Shown piece by piece: positions 35,295 through 47,828 of a stretch of 56,222 nt of DNA. The notes beneath the pieces were generated by a model, which was not told the origin of the DNA, did no database searches, and worked only from the letters and a program-made list of their open reading frames with translations. How positions within the stretch are numbered: position 1 is the stretch's first letter; each line of letters begins with the position of its first letter. The position numbers and the translations under genes were made by a program. This DNA comes from Methanobrevibacter sp. (lineage in GTDB: Archaea > Methanobacteriota > Methanobacteria > Methanobacteriales > Methanobacteriaceae). Location: contig NZ_JAFUHT010000049.1 of NCBI RefSeq assembly GCF_017468685.1, forward strand, positions 1-56,222. Direction: 5' to 3'.

Positions 35295-36242
35295 TTATAA
35301 GAATTGGGTCAGTAGTGCCTCAAGCTGTATTCTTGGATTGGCTCCTTCTCTTATTCTGAAATCACATTCAGCTATTGCTTCAATTAAATCCATGTAAATG
35401 TTTGCGTCCATTTTGCCATCTATAACTCTTTTGGAAACGTCCTTATAAATCTGCTCTACCATATCTTCGCCACTGGTTCCCTGAAGCACCATTGTGTCTC
35501 TGAGCATGTTTCTTGCACCTAAAAAGTCTCCCATAAGTGCTTTATTAATCATATTTCCAATGTCTTGCGGTTTAGCTTTAGATACTACTTCATAAACAGA
35601 ATCTTCACTTATCGCTTCTCCTTCTGAAGCGGCAGCCTGCAATACATTGACTGCTTTTCTCATATCTCCTTCAGCAAAATAAACTATGCTTTCAAGACCT
35701 TTATCGGTTGATTCAAATCCTTCATTTTCGCAAATGAATTGGAGACGTTCCTTGATTTCTTCTGCTTTTAGTGGAGCGAATCTGAAAATTGCACATCTTG
35801 ATTGAATAGGGTCAATGATTTTTGATGAGTAGTTACATGAAAGTATAAATGAAGCGGTTTTGGTATACATTTCCATTTCACGACGAAGTGCATGCTGTGC
35901 GTCTTTTGTCATGTTGTCCACTTCATCCAGGAAAATAATTCTGAATGGTGCACCAACCGGTTTTAATCTACAGAAACTTTTAATCTGATTTCTTACTGTG
36001 TCAATTCCTCTTGCATCAGATGCATTTAATTCTAAAAAATTGTTTCTCCAGTATTCTCCAAGAATGGATTTTGCTAGTGCTAAGGCTGTGGTGGTTTTAC
36101 CGACACCTGCGGGACCTGTAAACATCAGGTTAGGCATACTTCCTTCGCCAACATATTTTTCTAGTCTTGCTACGATTTGCTTTTGTCCTACAATGTCTTC
36201 TAATTTTTGTGGTCTATATTTTTCTACCCATGGTCCGCTCAT
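35295..36242 (-). CDS. rfcS: Replication factor C small subunit
   Basis: The 315-residue clamp-loader AAA+ subunit, present in four copies in the archaeal RFC pentamer. Motifs are [17 protein letters not shown] (RFC box II), Walker [10 protein letters not shown], Walker [11 protein letters not shown], and the SRC arginine-finger motif in [16 protein letters not shown]-like sensor 2 is [20 protein letters not shown] lies 3 bases before the ATG. First gene of the rfcS-rfcL operon; a 148-base gap separates it from the divergent htpX start. Confidence 0.97.
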   Translation of the reverse strand: MSGPWVEKYRPQKLEDIVGQKQIVARLEKYVGEGSMPNLMFTGPAGVGKTTTALALAKSILGEYWRNNFLELNASDARGIDTVRNQIKSFCRLKPVGAPFRIIFLDEVDNMTKDAQHALRREMEMYTKTASFILSCNYSSKIIDPIQSRCAIFRFAPLKAEEIKERLQFICENEGFESTDKGLESIVYFAEGDMRKAVNVLQAAASEGEAISEDSVYEVVSKAKPQDIGNMINKALMGDFLGARNMLRDTMVLQGTSGEDMVEQIYKDVSKRVIDGKMDANIYMDLIEAIAECDFRIREGANPRIQLEALLTQFL

Positions 36243-36390
36243 TTAATCACCATTTTATTATGATAATATTTATGTATAATGTGGTTAAATTATTTTTTGA
36301 TTAACTTTTTAAATATATGAAATCTAACTATTATATAATTAAAGTGAGCGTTTGGAAAGTAATGTTTTCAAAAAAATTAAGGTGTTAAAA

Positions 36391-37350
36391 ATGAGAGGAA
36401 CTTGGAAACTTAAATTAAGAATGTGGATAACTTCAATTTTAATGTTTACAATTGTTTATTTCCTAGTCATGCTGGCAGGATGGTACTTAGGTGTCAGAAG
36501 CTACATGATTTGGTTATTTGCAAGTTTAGTGATTGTATTTTTACAGTATTGGTTTGGACCGTCATTGGTAAAACGTTCAATGAATGTAAGGCCACTGTCA
36601 GAAGCTGAAGCACCTCACATACATCAGATGGTTGAGGAATTGGCTAATGAAGCAGGCATTAAAAAGCCAGAAATAGGATTGTCTGAAGTAAACATTCCAA
36701 ATGCATTTGCCTATGGAAGATCCAGCAGAAGCGGCCATATTGCAATCACCCGTCCAATATTGGGATTGCTTGACCGTGATGAGCTAAGGGCTGTTATCGG
36801 TCATGAAATGGGTCATATCAAACATAATGATATGATAGTGACTTCAGCTGTAAGTGTAATTCCTATGATTTGCTACTACATTGCATTATCATTCATGTTT
36901 TCAGGTGACCGTGATAATGGTGCAACAATTATTATTGGAATAGTCGGTTACCTATTCTATCTGATTGGTCAGCTATTGGTACTGTTTATTTCAAGAACTC
37001 GTGAATATTATGCAGATGAAGCCAGTGTGGAATTTGGAAATCGTCCTGCCGCTTTGGTATCAGCACTTTACAAATTGTCTTATGGTGCTGCAAGATGTGA
37101 TAATGATACCATATCTGATTTAAATACCAACAGAGCATTTTTTGTAAATGACATCAACAATGCACAAAATGATATCAATGATTTCAGACAAATTGACTTT
37201 GATGGCAACGGTAAAATCACTGATGATGAGTTAAGAAGGTTGGCTAATTCAGATGTAAAAATTTCTAAAAAGAATGGATTGATGGAACTTTTATCCACTC
37301 ACCCTGATTCACTTAAAAGAGTAAAAAGATTGGCGGAGCTAGAACCATGA
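36391..37350 (+). CDS. htpX: HtpX-type membrane zinc metalloprotease with an EF-hand-like loop
   Basis: A 319-residue M48B protease that degrades damaged membrane proteins. N-terminal transmembrane helices span ~10-60. The zinc site is VIGHEMGHIKHND (HExxH) and the third ligand Glu is in SRTREYYADEAS. Two further hydrophobic helices follow the zinc site. An unusual stretch at residues 269-280 reads DFDGNGKITDDE, a full 12-residue EF-hand calcium loop, in the lumenal or cytosolic C-terminal part. I use ATG 36391, which has AAGGTGTT 4 bases upstream; the TTG at 36352 has none. It overlaps trmI by 4 bases. Confidence 0.9.
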   Translation: MRGTWKLKLRMWITSILMFTIVYFLVMLAGWYLGVRSYMIWLFASLVIVFLQYWFGPSLVKRSMNVRPLSEAEAPHIHQMVEELANEAGIKKPEIGLSEVNIPNAFAYGRSSRSGHIAITRPILGLLDRDELRAVIGHEMGHIKHNDMIVTSAVSVIPMICYYIALSFMFSGDRDNGATIIIGIVGYLFYLIGQLLVLFISRTREYYADEASVEFGNRPAALVSALYKLSYGAARCDNDTISDLNTNRAFFVNDINNAQNDINDFRQIDFDGNGKITDDELRRLANSDVKISKKNGLMELLSTHPDSLKRVKRLAELEP

Positions 37351-38078
37351 AAATGATTCTTGATAAGCGTGGAAAAAAGTATGTTTTAAAACCAGGTGAG
37401 GAATTTCAAAGTGATCTTGGAATTATAAAAGCTGAGGTTTTGGATGAAGCACAAATTGGTGATGAGGTAAAAAGTCACCTTGACCATACATTTAAAATTA
37501 TGAAACCCAACATCAATGATTTCATAGACATTATGGACAGAAGATGTTCTATTCTTATTCAAAAAGATATAGGGCAGGTTTTAGCTCATTCTGGTTTGGG
37601 AGCAGGTTCAAGAGTGGTTGATGCAGGAACTGGTGCAGGTGCAATTGCACTTAATTTCGGCAACATTGTCGGACCGGATGGTGATGTGTTTACATATGAA
37701 ATCCGTGAAGACTTTGCAGAAGTTGCTCAAAAGAACATTGAAAACTTCGGAATCACAAATATTCATGTCAAAAACCAGAATATTAAGGATGGAATTGATG
37801 AAGATAACATTGATTTGGTATTTTTGGATTTACCGAAACCATTTGAGATATTTGAGGATGTTTTAGATGCGTTGAATGTTGGAGGATGGTTATGTGTCTA
37901 TGCTCCATATATCGATCAGGCTGAAACATCTTATCATGTAGCTAAAAAATTAGGTTTTTATGATATAGAAATATTTGAAACTTTAGAACGTGGTTTGGAA
38001 GTTCGCCAACAGGGTGTAAGGCCAAAAACACGTATGGTTGGCCATAGCGGATATCTTATGTTTGCAAGAAAATTATAG
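37347..38078 (+). CDS. trmI: tRNA (adenine-N1)-methyltransferase, TrmI family
   Basis: TrmI uses SAM to form m1A at positions 57/58 of the T-loop in archaeal tRNAs. The 243-residue protein has an N-terminal beta-domain (KRGKKYVLKPGEEFQSDLG), the tetramer/TrmI signature RRCSILIQKDIGQVLAHSGLG, SAM motif I VVDAGTGAGAIAL, YEIREDFAEVAQKN, and motif IV LVFLDLPKP. The C-terminal VRPKTRMVGHSGYLMFARK is diagnostic. It starts within the last codons of htpX (ATGA overlap). Confidence 0.94.
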   Translation: MKMILDKRGKKYVLKPGEEFQSDLGIIKAEVLDEAQIGDEVKSHLDHTFKIMKPNINDFIDIMDRRCSILIQKDIGQVLAHSGLGAGSRVVDAGTGAGAIALNFGNIVGPDGDVFTYEIREDFAEVAQKNIENFGITNIHVKNQNIKDGIDEDNIDLVFLDLPKPFEIFEDVLDALNVGGWLCVYAPYIDQAETSYHVAKKLGFYDIEIFETLERGLEVRQQGVRPKTRMVGHSGYLMFARKL

Positions 38079-38168
38079 CTTATATTTAATTAATTTTAGC
38101 TATAATTATTTACTATTTTTATTATTATTTAAAACAATATCTATAATCTAGGCAAAAAAAGTAAAATA

Positions 38169-38182
38169 ATGGAATAGAATAC

Positions 38183-38191
<9 letters not shown>
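38169..38191 (-). terminator. leuS terminator
   Basis: A perfect 9-bp inverted repeat, ATGGAATAG/CTATTCCAT, overlaps the leuS stop and is followed by a T-rich run on the minus strand. Confidence 0.7.
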
Positions 38192-41038
<2,847 letters not shown>

Positions 41039-41048
41039 TAAATCACCA

Positions 41049-41819
41049 TTAAATTATTGTTTTTTTAGGACTTTCAGGAACTTTGCTTTTATGTTCGCTC
41101 CTGATAACTTTTGTAATAATCATATCAACATCATCTATTGGAATATTTAATTTTTGAGCAATTTCAGCATTTTTCATATCTTTTTCAGTATATGAATATA
41201 GAATTTGATCAATTAAATCGTAACTCATTCCAATTTCTTCTTCATCAGTTTGATTGTTCCATAAACCTGCTCTTGGAGGTTTTTCAATGATTTCCTGTGG
41301 AACATTTAAATATTCAGCCAATTTGTAAACATCATTTTTGTATAAATCTCCAATAGGTTCAATATCACATGCTCCATCACCGTATTTGGTAAAGTAACCA
41401 ATTAGAATTTCACTTTTATTACCTGTTCCACTTACAAGGTAATTGTTGGCATTTGCATAATAATAAATGATGGACATTCTGATTCTGGCTTTAAGGTTTC
41501 CAATAGCAAGTTCTGATTCTTCAAGCTGTGTCATTGACAAATATTCATTTAAAATGCTGTCAATAGCTATTTCTTTATAATCAATACCTAATCCCTGTGC
41601 TATTGTAATTCCATGAAGCTTGTCTTCTGTTGGTGTAGTAGTGGATGGCATAATGATTCCGAATACCTTATCCTTACCTAATGCTTCACATGCAAGGTAT
41701 GCTGCAAGAGTAGAGTCAATTCCTCCACTTAAACCAACAATAACTCCATTAGTATTGGCTTCAGCGACTTTTGCTTGGATAAAGTTCACAATGTCATTTT
41801 TAGTTTTTTCTAAATTCAA
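41049..41819 (-). CDS. nadE: NH3-dependent NAD+ synthetase
   Basis: The 256-residue adenine-nucleotide alpha hydrolase amidates deamido-NAD with ammonia. The PP-loop [13 protein letters not shown] is near residue 31. [33 protein letters not shown], a diagnostic block, follows, as does PPRAGLW in the C-terminal half. It lacks the N-terminal glutaminase domain, as usual in archaea. It is first in a nadE-leuS pair and divergent from the NTF2-like gene. Confidence 0.95.
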   Translation of the reverse strand: MNLEKTKNDIVNFIQAKVAEANTNGVIVGLSGGIDSTLAAYLACEALGKDKVFGIIMPSTTTPTEDKLHGITIAQGLGIDYKEIAIDSILNEYLSMTQLEESELAIGNLKARIRMSIIYYYANANNYLVSGTGNKSEILIGYFTKYGDGACDIEPIGDLYKNDVYKLAEYLNVPQEIIEKPPRAGLWNNQTDEEEIGMSYDLIDQILYSYTEKDMKNAEIAQKLNIPIDDVDMIITKVIRSEHKSKVPESPKKTII

Positions 41820-41902
41820 TTCTGGAATATTACTAATATTATCACCAACCTATTCATTCATACATTAAATAATATATACTTTTTAATTTATAATAGTATA
41901 GT

Positions 41903-42295
41903 ATGAGTGTAGAAGTTATTTGTGAAAAATCATTTAGTAATGCTGATAAGGAAATATTGGATAGATTTATCGAGTTTCAAAAGGCTTTGATTTTAAAGGA
42001 TGATGAAAAGTTAAATGAAATTCTTATGGATGATTATGAATTGGTTCATATGTCAGGAAAAACACAATCCAAAGAGGAATTCATCTCTGAGGTGATGGAT
42101 GGAACACTTAATTATTTCAAATCAGTGATTGAAGAGCCTACTATTCTTCATGATGATGATTCTTCAGCCACATTAATTGCAGATGTCACATTGACTGCTC
42201 GTGTTTATGGACTTCATGGCAAATGGACATTGAATACTGTTGCAAGTTTTAGAAAAATAGATGGAATATGGTATTTCGGTAATTGGGATAATTAA
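41903..42295 (+). CDS. NTF2-like fold protein (SnoaL/DUF4440 type)
   Basis: A 130-residue protein. The N-terminal helices (ADKEILDRFIEFQKALILKDDEKLNEILMDDYELVHMSG) and the curved sheet (SATLIADVTLTARVYGLHGKWTLNTVASFRKIDGIWYFGNW) fit the cone-shaped NTF2 fold of SnoaL-like and DUF4440 proteins. Members bind or turn over small ligands; the substrate is unknown. Single gene. A TATA-like TTTTTAATTTATAATAG (41880-41896) lies right before the ATG at 41903, consistent with a very short or absent leader. Confidence 0.75.
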   Translation: MSVEVICEKSFSNADKEILDRFIEFQKALILKDDEKLNEILMDDYELVHMSGKTQSKEEFISEVMDGTLNYFKSVIEEPTILHDDDSSATLIADVTLTARVYGLHGKWTLNTVASFRKIDGIWYFGNWDN

Positions 42296-42727
42296 CTGTT
42301 TTATGAATATTTATCTAAAATATAATTTCATTAATAACTAACTTTAAATAGTATAAAACATTAATAGTTTTAGTAACTAAAAGTAAGAAATAGGATTTTC
42401 GATTACTTACCACTTTTCCGTGGACAATTTATAGAATAATGTATTGTCATCACCAATTATAAAATTTTGCTTTTTGTTTTCAACAAGTTTGGATATTCAT
42501 AAAAACATAAAGAACATAAAAAAATTTTATGATTCTTATGTTTCTTATGTTTTCATTAATCAATAGAGGTTTTCATAACCAATTTCTTAATGGAAAATAT
42601 TTTCAGTGTTAACGTAAACATTCTACCTGATTTTCGATTTCATTAATTAAACATTTTTTGAAGAGGGATATTAATAAAATCGAGGTTATAAAAAAAATTT
42701 AATTGATGGTGATGGATTTAAAGTAGT
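42296..42727. other. 430-base gap with no intact gene; structured elements
   Basis: No ORF supported by an SD. It holds the candidate structured RNA described at 42365-42560, a repeated ATTTTCGATT (near 42392 and 42632), and the lost 3' end of the adhesin downstream of 42728. Confidence 0.4.
42365..42560 (+). ncRNA. Candidate structured non-coding RNA or regulatory stem-loops
   Basis: A TATA-like TTTAAATAGTATAAA (about 42342-42356) is followed by a perfect palindrome TTTTAGT-A-ACTAAAA (42368-42382), a short GC hairpin CCAC/GTGG near 42411-42424, and an imperfect ~20-bp stem-loop at 42502-42553 built from AACATAA/TTATGTT repeats. This order resembles a promoter, operator and terminated small transcript. 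No protein is encoded. Evidence is structural only. Confidence 0.3.
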
Positions 42728-45700
42728 TTATTTGACTGTTATGGTATTGGTGTTTTTCTGTTTGCCATAACTTGTTTTGATTTTGTATTTTCCTTTTTTA
42801 AGGTTTTTGACTTTGATTTTAGCTATTCCTTTTTATTGGTTTTAGCCTTGTATTTTTTTCCGTTGATTTTAAATGTTATTTTCTTGTTTTTGAGTTTCTT
42901 TCCGTTTTTGTTTAAAAGCTTTGCAGTGTATGTTAGTGTTTTTCCCTTTTTGATTTTCTTGTTTTTTGTTATTAATGTTGGTTTTACTGTGATCTTGTTT
43001 GAAACCTTTATGTTTTTATAGGTTGATGTGATAGTGTATTTGCCTGCTTTAAGACTGAGTTTTAGTGTTGCATAACCCTGGCTGTCGGTTTTTACCTGTA
43101 CTGTGTTTTTGTTGATTTTTATGTTTATGATTTCTCCTTTTACTGGTTGGTTGTTGTTGGTGAGTCTTATTTTGTAGTATTTGGTGGCTCCATAGTACTG
43201 CACTATGTTAGTGTTTCCGGTTATCTTGTAGTTGTTTTTTGCAACGTTGAATGTTCCGGTGGTGTTTGCGTATGTTAAAAGTTGTGTTCCTGGATAAATT
43301 GCATTGAATGTGTATTGGCCGGTTTTAAACTCGCCGAGGTTTCTTGATCCCACACCATCGGTTATTATGACCTTGTAGTATTGGCCGTTTATTTCAAGTA
43401 TGACGTTATCGTTGATTTTTTCATCACTGGTCAATGTTGCATAAACCATCAGGTCATCGTCCTGGCTGACGTTTGGAATTTGTACAGTGATTTTTACAGG
43501 AACTTTCACAGTCAGTGTTTTAGTGACTGTTGTAGTGTTGTATGTCGCTTTTGCGGTGTATGTTCCTGCACTCACCTTTACCGGATAGTATATGGTTCCG
43601 TTTTCATCGGTTTTTAAAGTTATTGTCTGGTTGTTGAACTCCAATGTGATGTCAGTGTATTCGTAAGGATTTTCTCCAATGTCTTTTAGGATTATTCTGA
43701 TATATCCTTCCTGATTTGACAGTAGTGTTGTTGTCTCAAGTGTCATCTGTGGTTTACCGTCTAGGAATTTTGTGGCACTCCAGTTGCTTATTGAATAATA
43801 GTTGTCACCGTTGTAGTGGATGTATATGTAGTTAGTTCCTCTTTTGAACTTGACAGAGGTGGTGATTTCGCCCTCTGTGAGGTTCAATATTGTCAGGTCG
43901 TTGTTAATGTATATTCCCACTTCTCCGGTGCAGTTTCTGTAGTTGGTTTGGATATGGATGATTCCGGTCAGGTTTTCATTGAATGTTATCTCCACGTTTA
44001 ACTTTGAAGTTATTCTTGCCACGCTGAATGTGGTTGTGGCATTGGACGGAAGATATTTATTATCACCCAAGTAGTAGATGTTAACTTGATATGTTCCCTC
44101 TTTTAAGTCTGTAATTGTAATCGGTGTAATGGTTTTGTTTATAAATATTGTCTGATTGACTCCATTGATTTCAAGTATCGCTTCGCCTCTAACATCACCT
44201 GGAGTGATGGTGATGTTTACTGTGGCTGTGGCTTCACCTTCCTTGACATCTCTGCTTGACAGAGTAATGTTTGTTGTGTATCTGCTTACGATGAAGAGTG
44301 TGCTTGCACTTCCGCCGAGGTAGTATTCGTCCTCTTCAAATATTACGGTAGCATTCCATATTCCTTCCTCAAAGTTTTTAGGATTAAGTGTTCTTGATCC
44401 TTGAGTGTCTGCAAGGAATTTACGAACTTTATCTCCTTTAGTTAAGTATAAATATCCCTTTAACATTGCAGTATCCGGTGCTACTGTTATTGTTATCTCA
44501 CCCTTCTGATCAACTTTGATTTCTTTAGCAGTTATTGTAATGTTTGTTGGAATCTTATGAACAGTAAACGGATAATATTGATTTATAACTCTAAAATAGT
44601 CATCATCACCGTTGTAGTCTATTCTCATGGTATAATTTGCCGGTTTTAATGTTTCATTTATTGTGTAGTTGCACTCACCATCCGTTAGGTTTAGTGTGAC
44701 TTTTTTGTTGTTATATGTTAATGTTATGTTTCCTGTCGGTGTTGTGTTTCCAGTTATTTTCACATGGAAGGTGATGTTATTCCCGTCATTGTATGTGATA
44801 TTGTTGTAGGTAACGGTCATTTCTGGGTATTCTTTTCCTATATCAACTATTGCAGTGTTTTTATGGTTTAGGATGTTTGCATATATTGTGTATATTGCTT
44901 TGATATGTGTGTAGTTGAAGTTGAATGTGTATTTGTCTTTTAAAAGGAGGGTAATATTGACATATTCTCCGTTTTCGTTGATTGTTGTTATTGTTGCGTT
45001 CAATCCTGGTGTTAAGAGTTTGTTCCAGTCATTAAATTCAATTTTATCAACTCCATTGGTTAGAGCGAGTGTTAGTGTAATGTTTTTGTTTTCGTTGAGT
45101 TTGATTGGGCAGTATTCATATTCAAATGAGGGAATGAAATAGTAATTTGTTTCAGCGTTTTTTATGATGCTGCTTGGATTTAAGCAGTAAAAATTATAGT
45201 TTATTGTTGATGTTCCGATATTAAATAAGAAACTTTGAGGGGAATGTCTTCCGCTTGCAGTATCAAAGCCAATATAAATTTCTGTGTTTAATAGATAACT
45301 GTACATTACAGTTATCTTTCCATTATTGTATATGTTAAATGATCCCTCTCCTCCATAATGTTCATTCCACACAGGTGTGTTATTGTCAAAGATACATCCC
45401 GATAGTTCCATGTTCCCATTATTTTTAATAGTTCCATAATATACCTTCCAATTACCATTACTTCCGGGAGTTATTTTATTGTCTTTGATTATTGTTTTTG
45501 TGATTGTAGCTTTTCCAGTTTCACTATTTGATATCACTCCGGCATACACATTTGTAATGTAGGTGAATACCTCTCCAGTGGGTTGTTCTACATATTTTGT
45601 TATATGTATTGGGTAGTGTGGTGTGTTGTTTATAATTTGACTATTGTTTATTGTCATTATTCCACTATTATGTATTCCAGTACCTGCTCCCTGAGCGAAT

Positions 45701-47586
45701 CCTGATGTGGAACTGCATTTGCTTATTATTGTATTATTCATGATTAGTGTTCCTTCATTACATATTCCTCCACCATAACCTGTAACGATTTTTGATTCTG
45801 TTATTGTGGAATTGTTTATGTTGCATTTTCCGGTGGTATAAATTGAACCTCCCTTTTTCATTTCACTGATTGTTCCTTTTGATTGGCTGTTATTGAATAT
45901 TGAATTTTCAATACTTAGTTGGTTTATATTGTATATTGTTCCTCCGTTGCTTCCGGTTATTGTATGGAATGTTGTGTTGGTTATTGTTAAGTTGTTGGTA
46001 TTGTATATTGCTCCTCCGTCATTTCCAGTGATGCTTTTGAAAAATGTGTTGATTATGGTGGTTTGTTTGGTGTTGTATATTGCTCCTCCATTGTTTCCAG
46101 TTATTGTATGGAATGTTGTGCCATTTATTCTACATTCATTGGTGTTATATATTGCTCCGCCATTTCTGCCTTGAATATTTTTGAATGATGTGTTGGTTAT
46201 TGTTAAGTTATTGGTATTGTATATTGCTCCTCCTTCAAAAGATCTGCTTGTTTTTTCATAGGAAATGGATGTGAAACTATTATCTAATCTTTGGATATAC
46301 TGTGTTTTGTAGGATAGTATGTTGGATACTGTTATGTTTTCTAATTGAGCATTATTTATTTCACAAATTCCATCATTATATATTGTTCTAAAGTTTATAT
46401 TTATGAATTTAGAGGAATTGATGATTATTTTGTTTTTATTAACAATTACTCCATCCCATGTTATATTTTTATTGTTAGTAGTTATTTGGTGTAATTCAAT
46501 GTTTTTCAGTGTTGTATTTTTCAATATTAATGTTTTGGTATTGTAGATTAATCCATTTTCAGGAATATCTTCAATGTTGAATGTGAAGCTATTGCATGTT
46601 TTTGTAGTGTTTTTGATTATTGTGTTTTCAACTTGTAATTCTCCGTTGTTGATTATTATTCTTCCAATATTATTGTTGAAATTGTTATTTGTTATTTTAA
46701 GGTTTCCATGATTCTTTATTATGTAATCAGTGAGGATATTGGTGAAAGTGAGGTTTATTAATGCAACCTTTGCTTGTGGGTTTATTTTAAATATTGTTCC
46801 ATGTTCCATTCCATTGATAACACAGTTTTCACCAATTATTGTAATATTTTTATCAATAGTAATCGTTATATTTTCATCATTTAAGAAAGTAATGTTGTTT
46901 AAATGGATTATACTATTTGTTGGTGCATCATTTATTGCTTTTTTCAAGTATTTCAATTGATTGGTCCAATTTTCGTTAGAGTAATTAATATTGTTGATGA
47001 GTATTGTATTGTTTTTCAAAGTGTTCAGGTTTATGTTTTTTTGTTCTTCAAAACTTAATGTATTGGAGTTTATCTGAAGCAATGTTGCCTGTAATTCTGT
47101 TTTATCTTTTACTGTGTAAGCGAATGAAGTATCTAATGTTTGATGGGCATTTTCGATATATTCTAGATTCTGGTCGGAAATCTTGATTGTTTTAATTATT
47201 GTACTGTTTTCATAAATTTGTATTTGGCATTTGTTATAATGGCTTTGAGACATGTATAAATCCCAGTCTAAATGGAGGTTAATTGTAACATTTTGTGTAG
47301 TGCTTGATGATGAAGAATTTTTAACTGTTAATGTTAATTGAGTATTGTATACTGCCCCGTTTGAATAGTCCAAATAGCTTAAGGGGGGGTCTTGATTTTC
47401 ATTTATCTTGAGAGGTGTTTCTGTGTTGTTTTGTGGTGTTTCTAGGATACTTTGATCTTCATTAATTGATGTTAAGTTTTCATTTATATCATTTATATTT
47501 GTGTTATTTTCTGTTGCATGTATACTTGTCATTGTTGCCAACATTAGTAAAATTAGAATGATTAATATGTATTTTTTCAATTTCAT
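42728..47586 (-). CDS. Giant adhesin-like protein: beta-helix plus Ig-like repeats, frameshifted near the 3' end
   Basis: A 1587-residue exported protein, open from ATG 47586 to a premature TAG at 42823. Residues 1-24 are a signal peptide (KKYILIILILLMLATMTSIHA). Residues ~210-800 form a right-handed beta-helix of N-x-x-I-x-N-T/S repeats, including five 24-residue GGAIYNT units. Residues ~890-1490 are about seven Ig-like (Big_3-type) domains. The Lys-rich C-terminal domain breaks off after KTNKKE. One base missing in the G/A run near 42826-42830 accounts for this: the next frame reads on as IAKIKVKNLKKGKYKI...NTITVK and stops at 42728. So the usual terminal domain was intact before a one-base deletion. 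GGAG precedes the ATG. Confidence 0.85.
45874..46233 (-). repeat. Five tandem 72-base units inside the adhesin
   Basis: Each unit codes 24 residues beginning GG(A/T)IYN(T/I), with ITGN-type turns near the end (…FHTITGNN, …FKSITGND). DNA identity between units is visibly high, as expected of recent slippage or recombination. Each unit would add about one or two rungs to the beta-helix. Confidence 0.75.
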
Positions 47587-47828
47587 TTTTATTTTTCTCC
47601 ATCATGTTTTCTGCAGATACATATTTAATTACAATATGTTTTATATTTAGTTAGGATAACTTTATATATTTTTTACTATAAATAATATTTCATTAGAATA
47701 ATTATCAACTATATTTGATTAAGGTTATGGGGTTTGATAATTTTTTTCTAATGATAAAATTAATTGTTTGATGTAAAAGGGGTTATTTTGCATTAGATTT
47801 TGATATTTGAGAATAAAGGAGAAATAAT
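47587..47828. promoter_or_regulatory. Divergent promoter region between two giant adhesins
   Basis: A 242-base AT-rich gap separates oppositely oriented adhesins. TATA-like stretches near 47661-47671 (TTTATATATTTT) could serve either gene. SD sequences are AAAGGAG before ATG 47829 and GGAG before the minus-strand ATG. No hairpin or repeat is obvious. Confidence 0.45.

Noticed and set aside
45874-46233. Regular repeats considered as a CRISPR array
   Set aside because: Units are contiguous and coding with no unique spacers; no cas genes are present.
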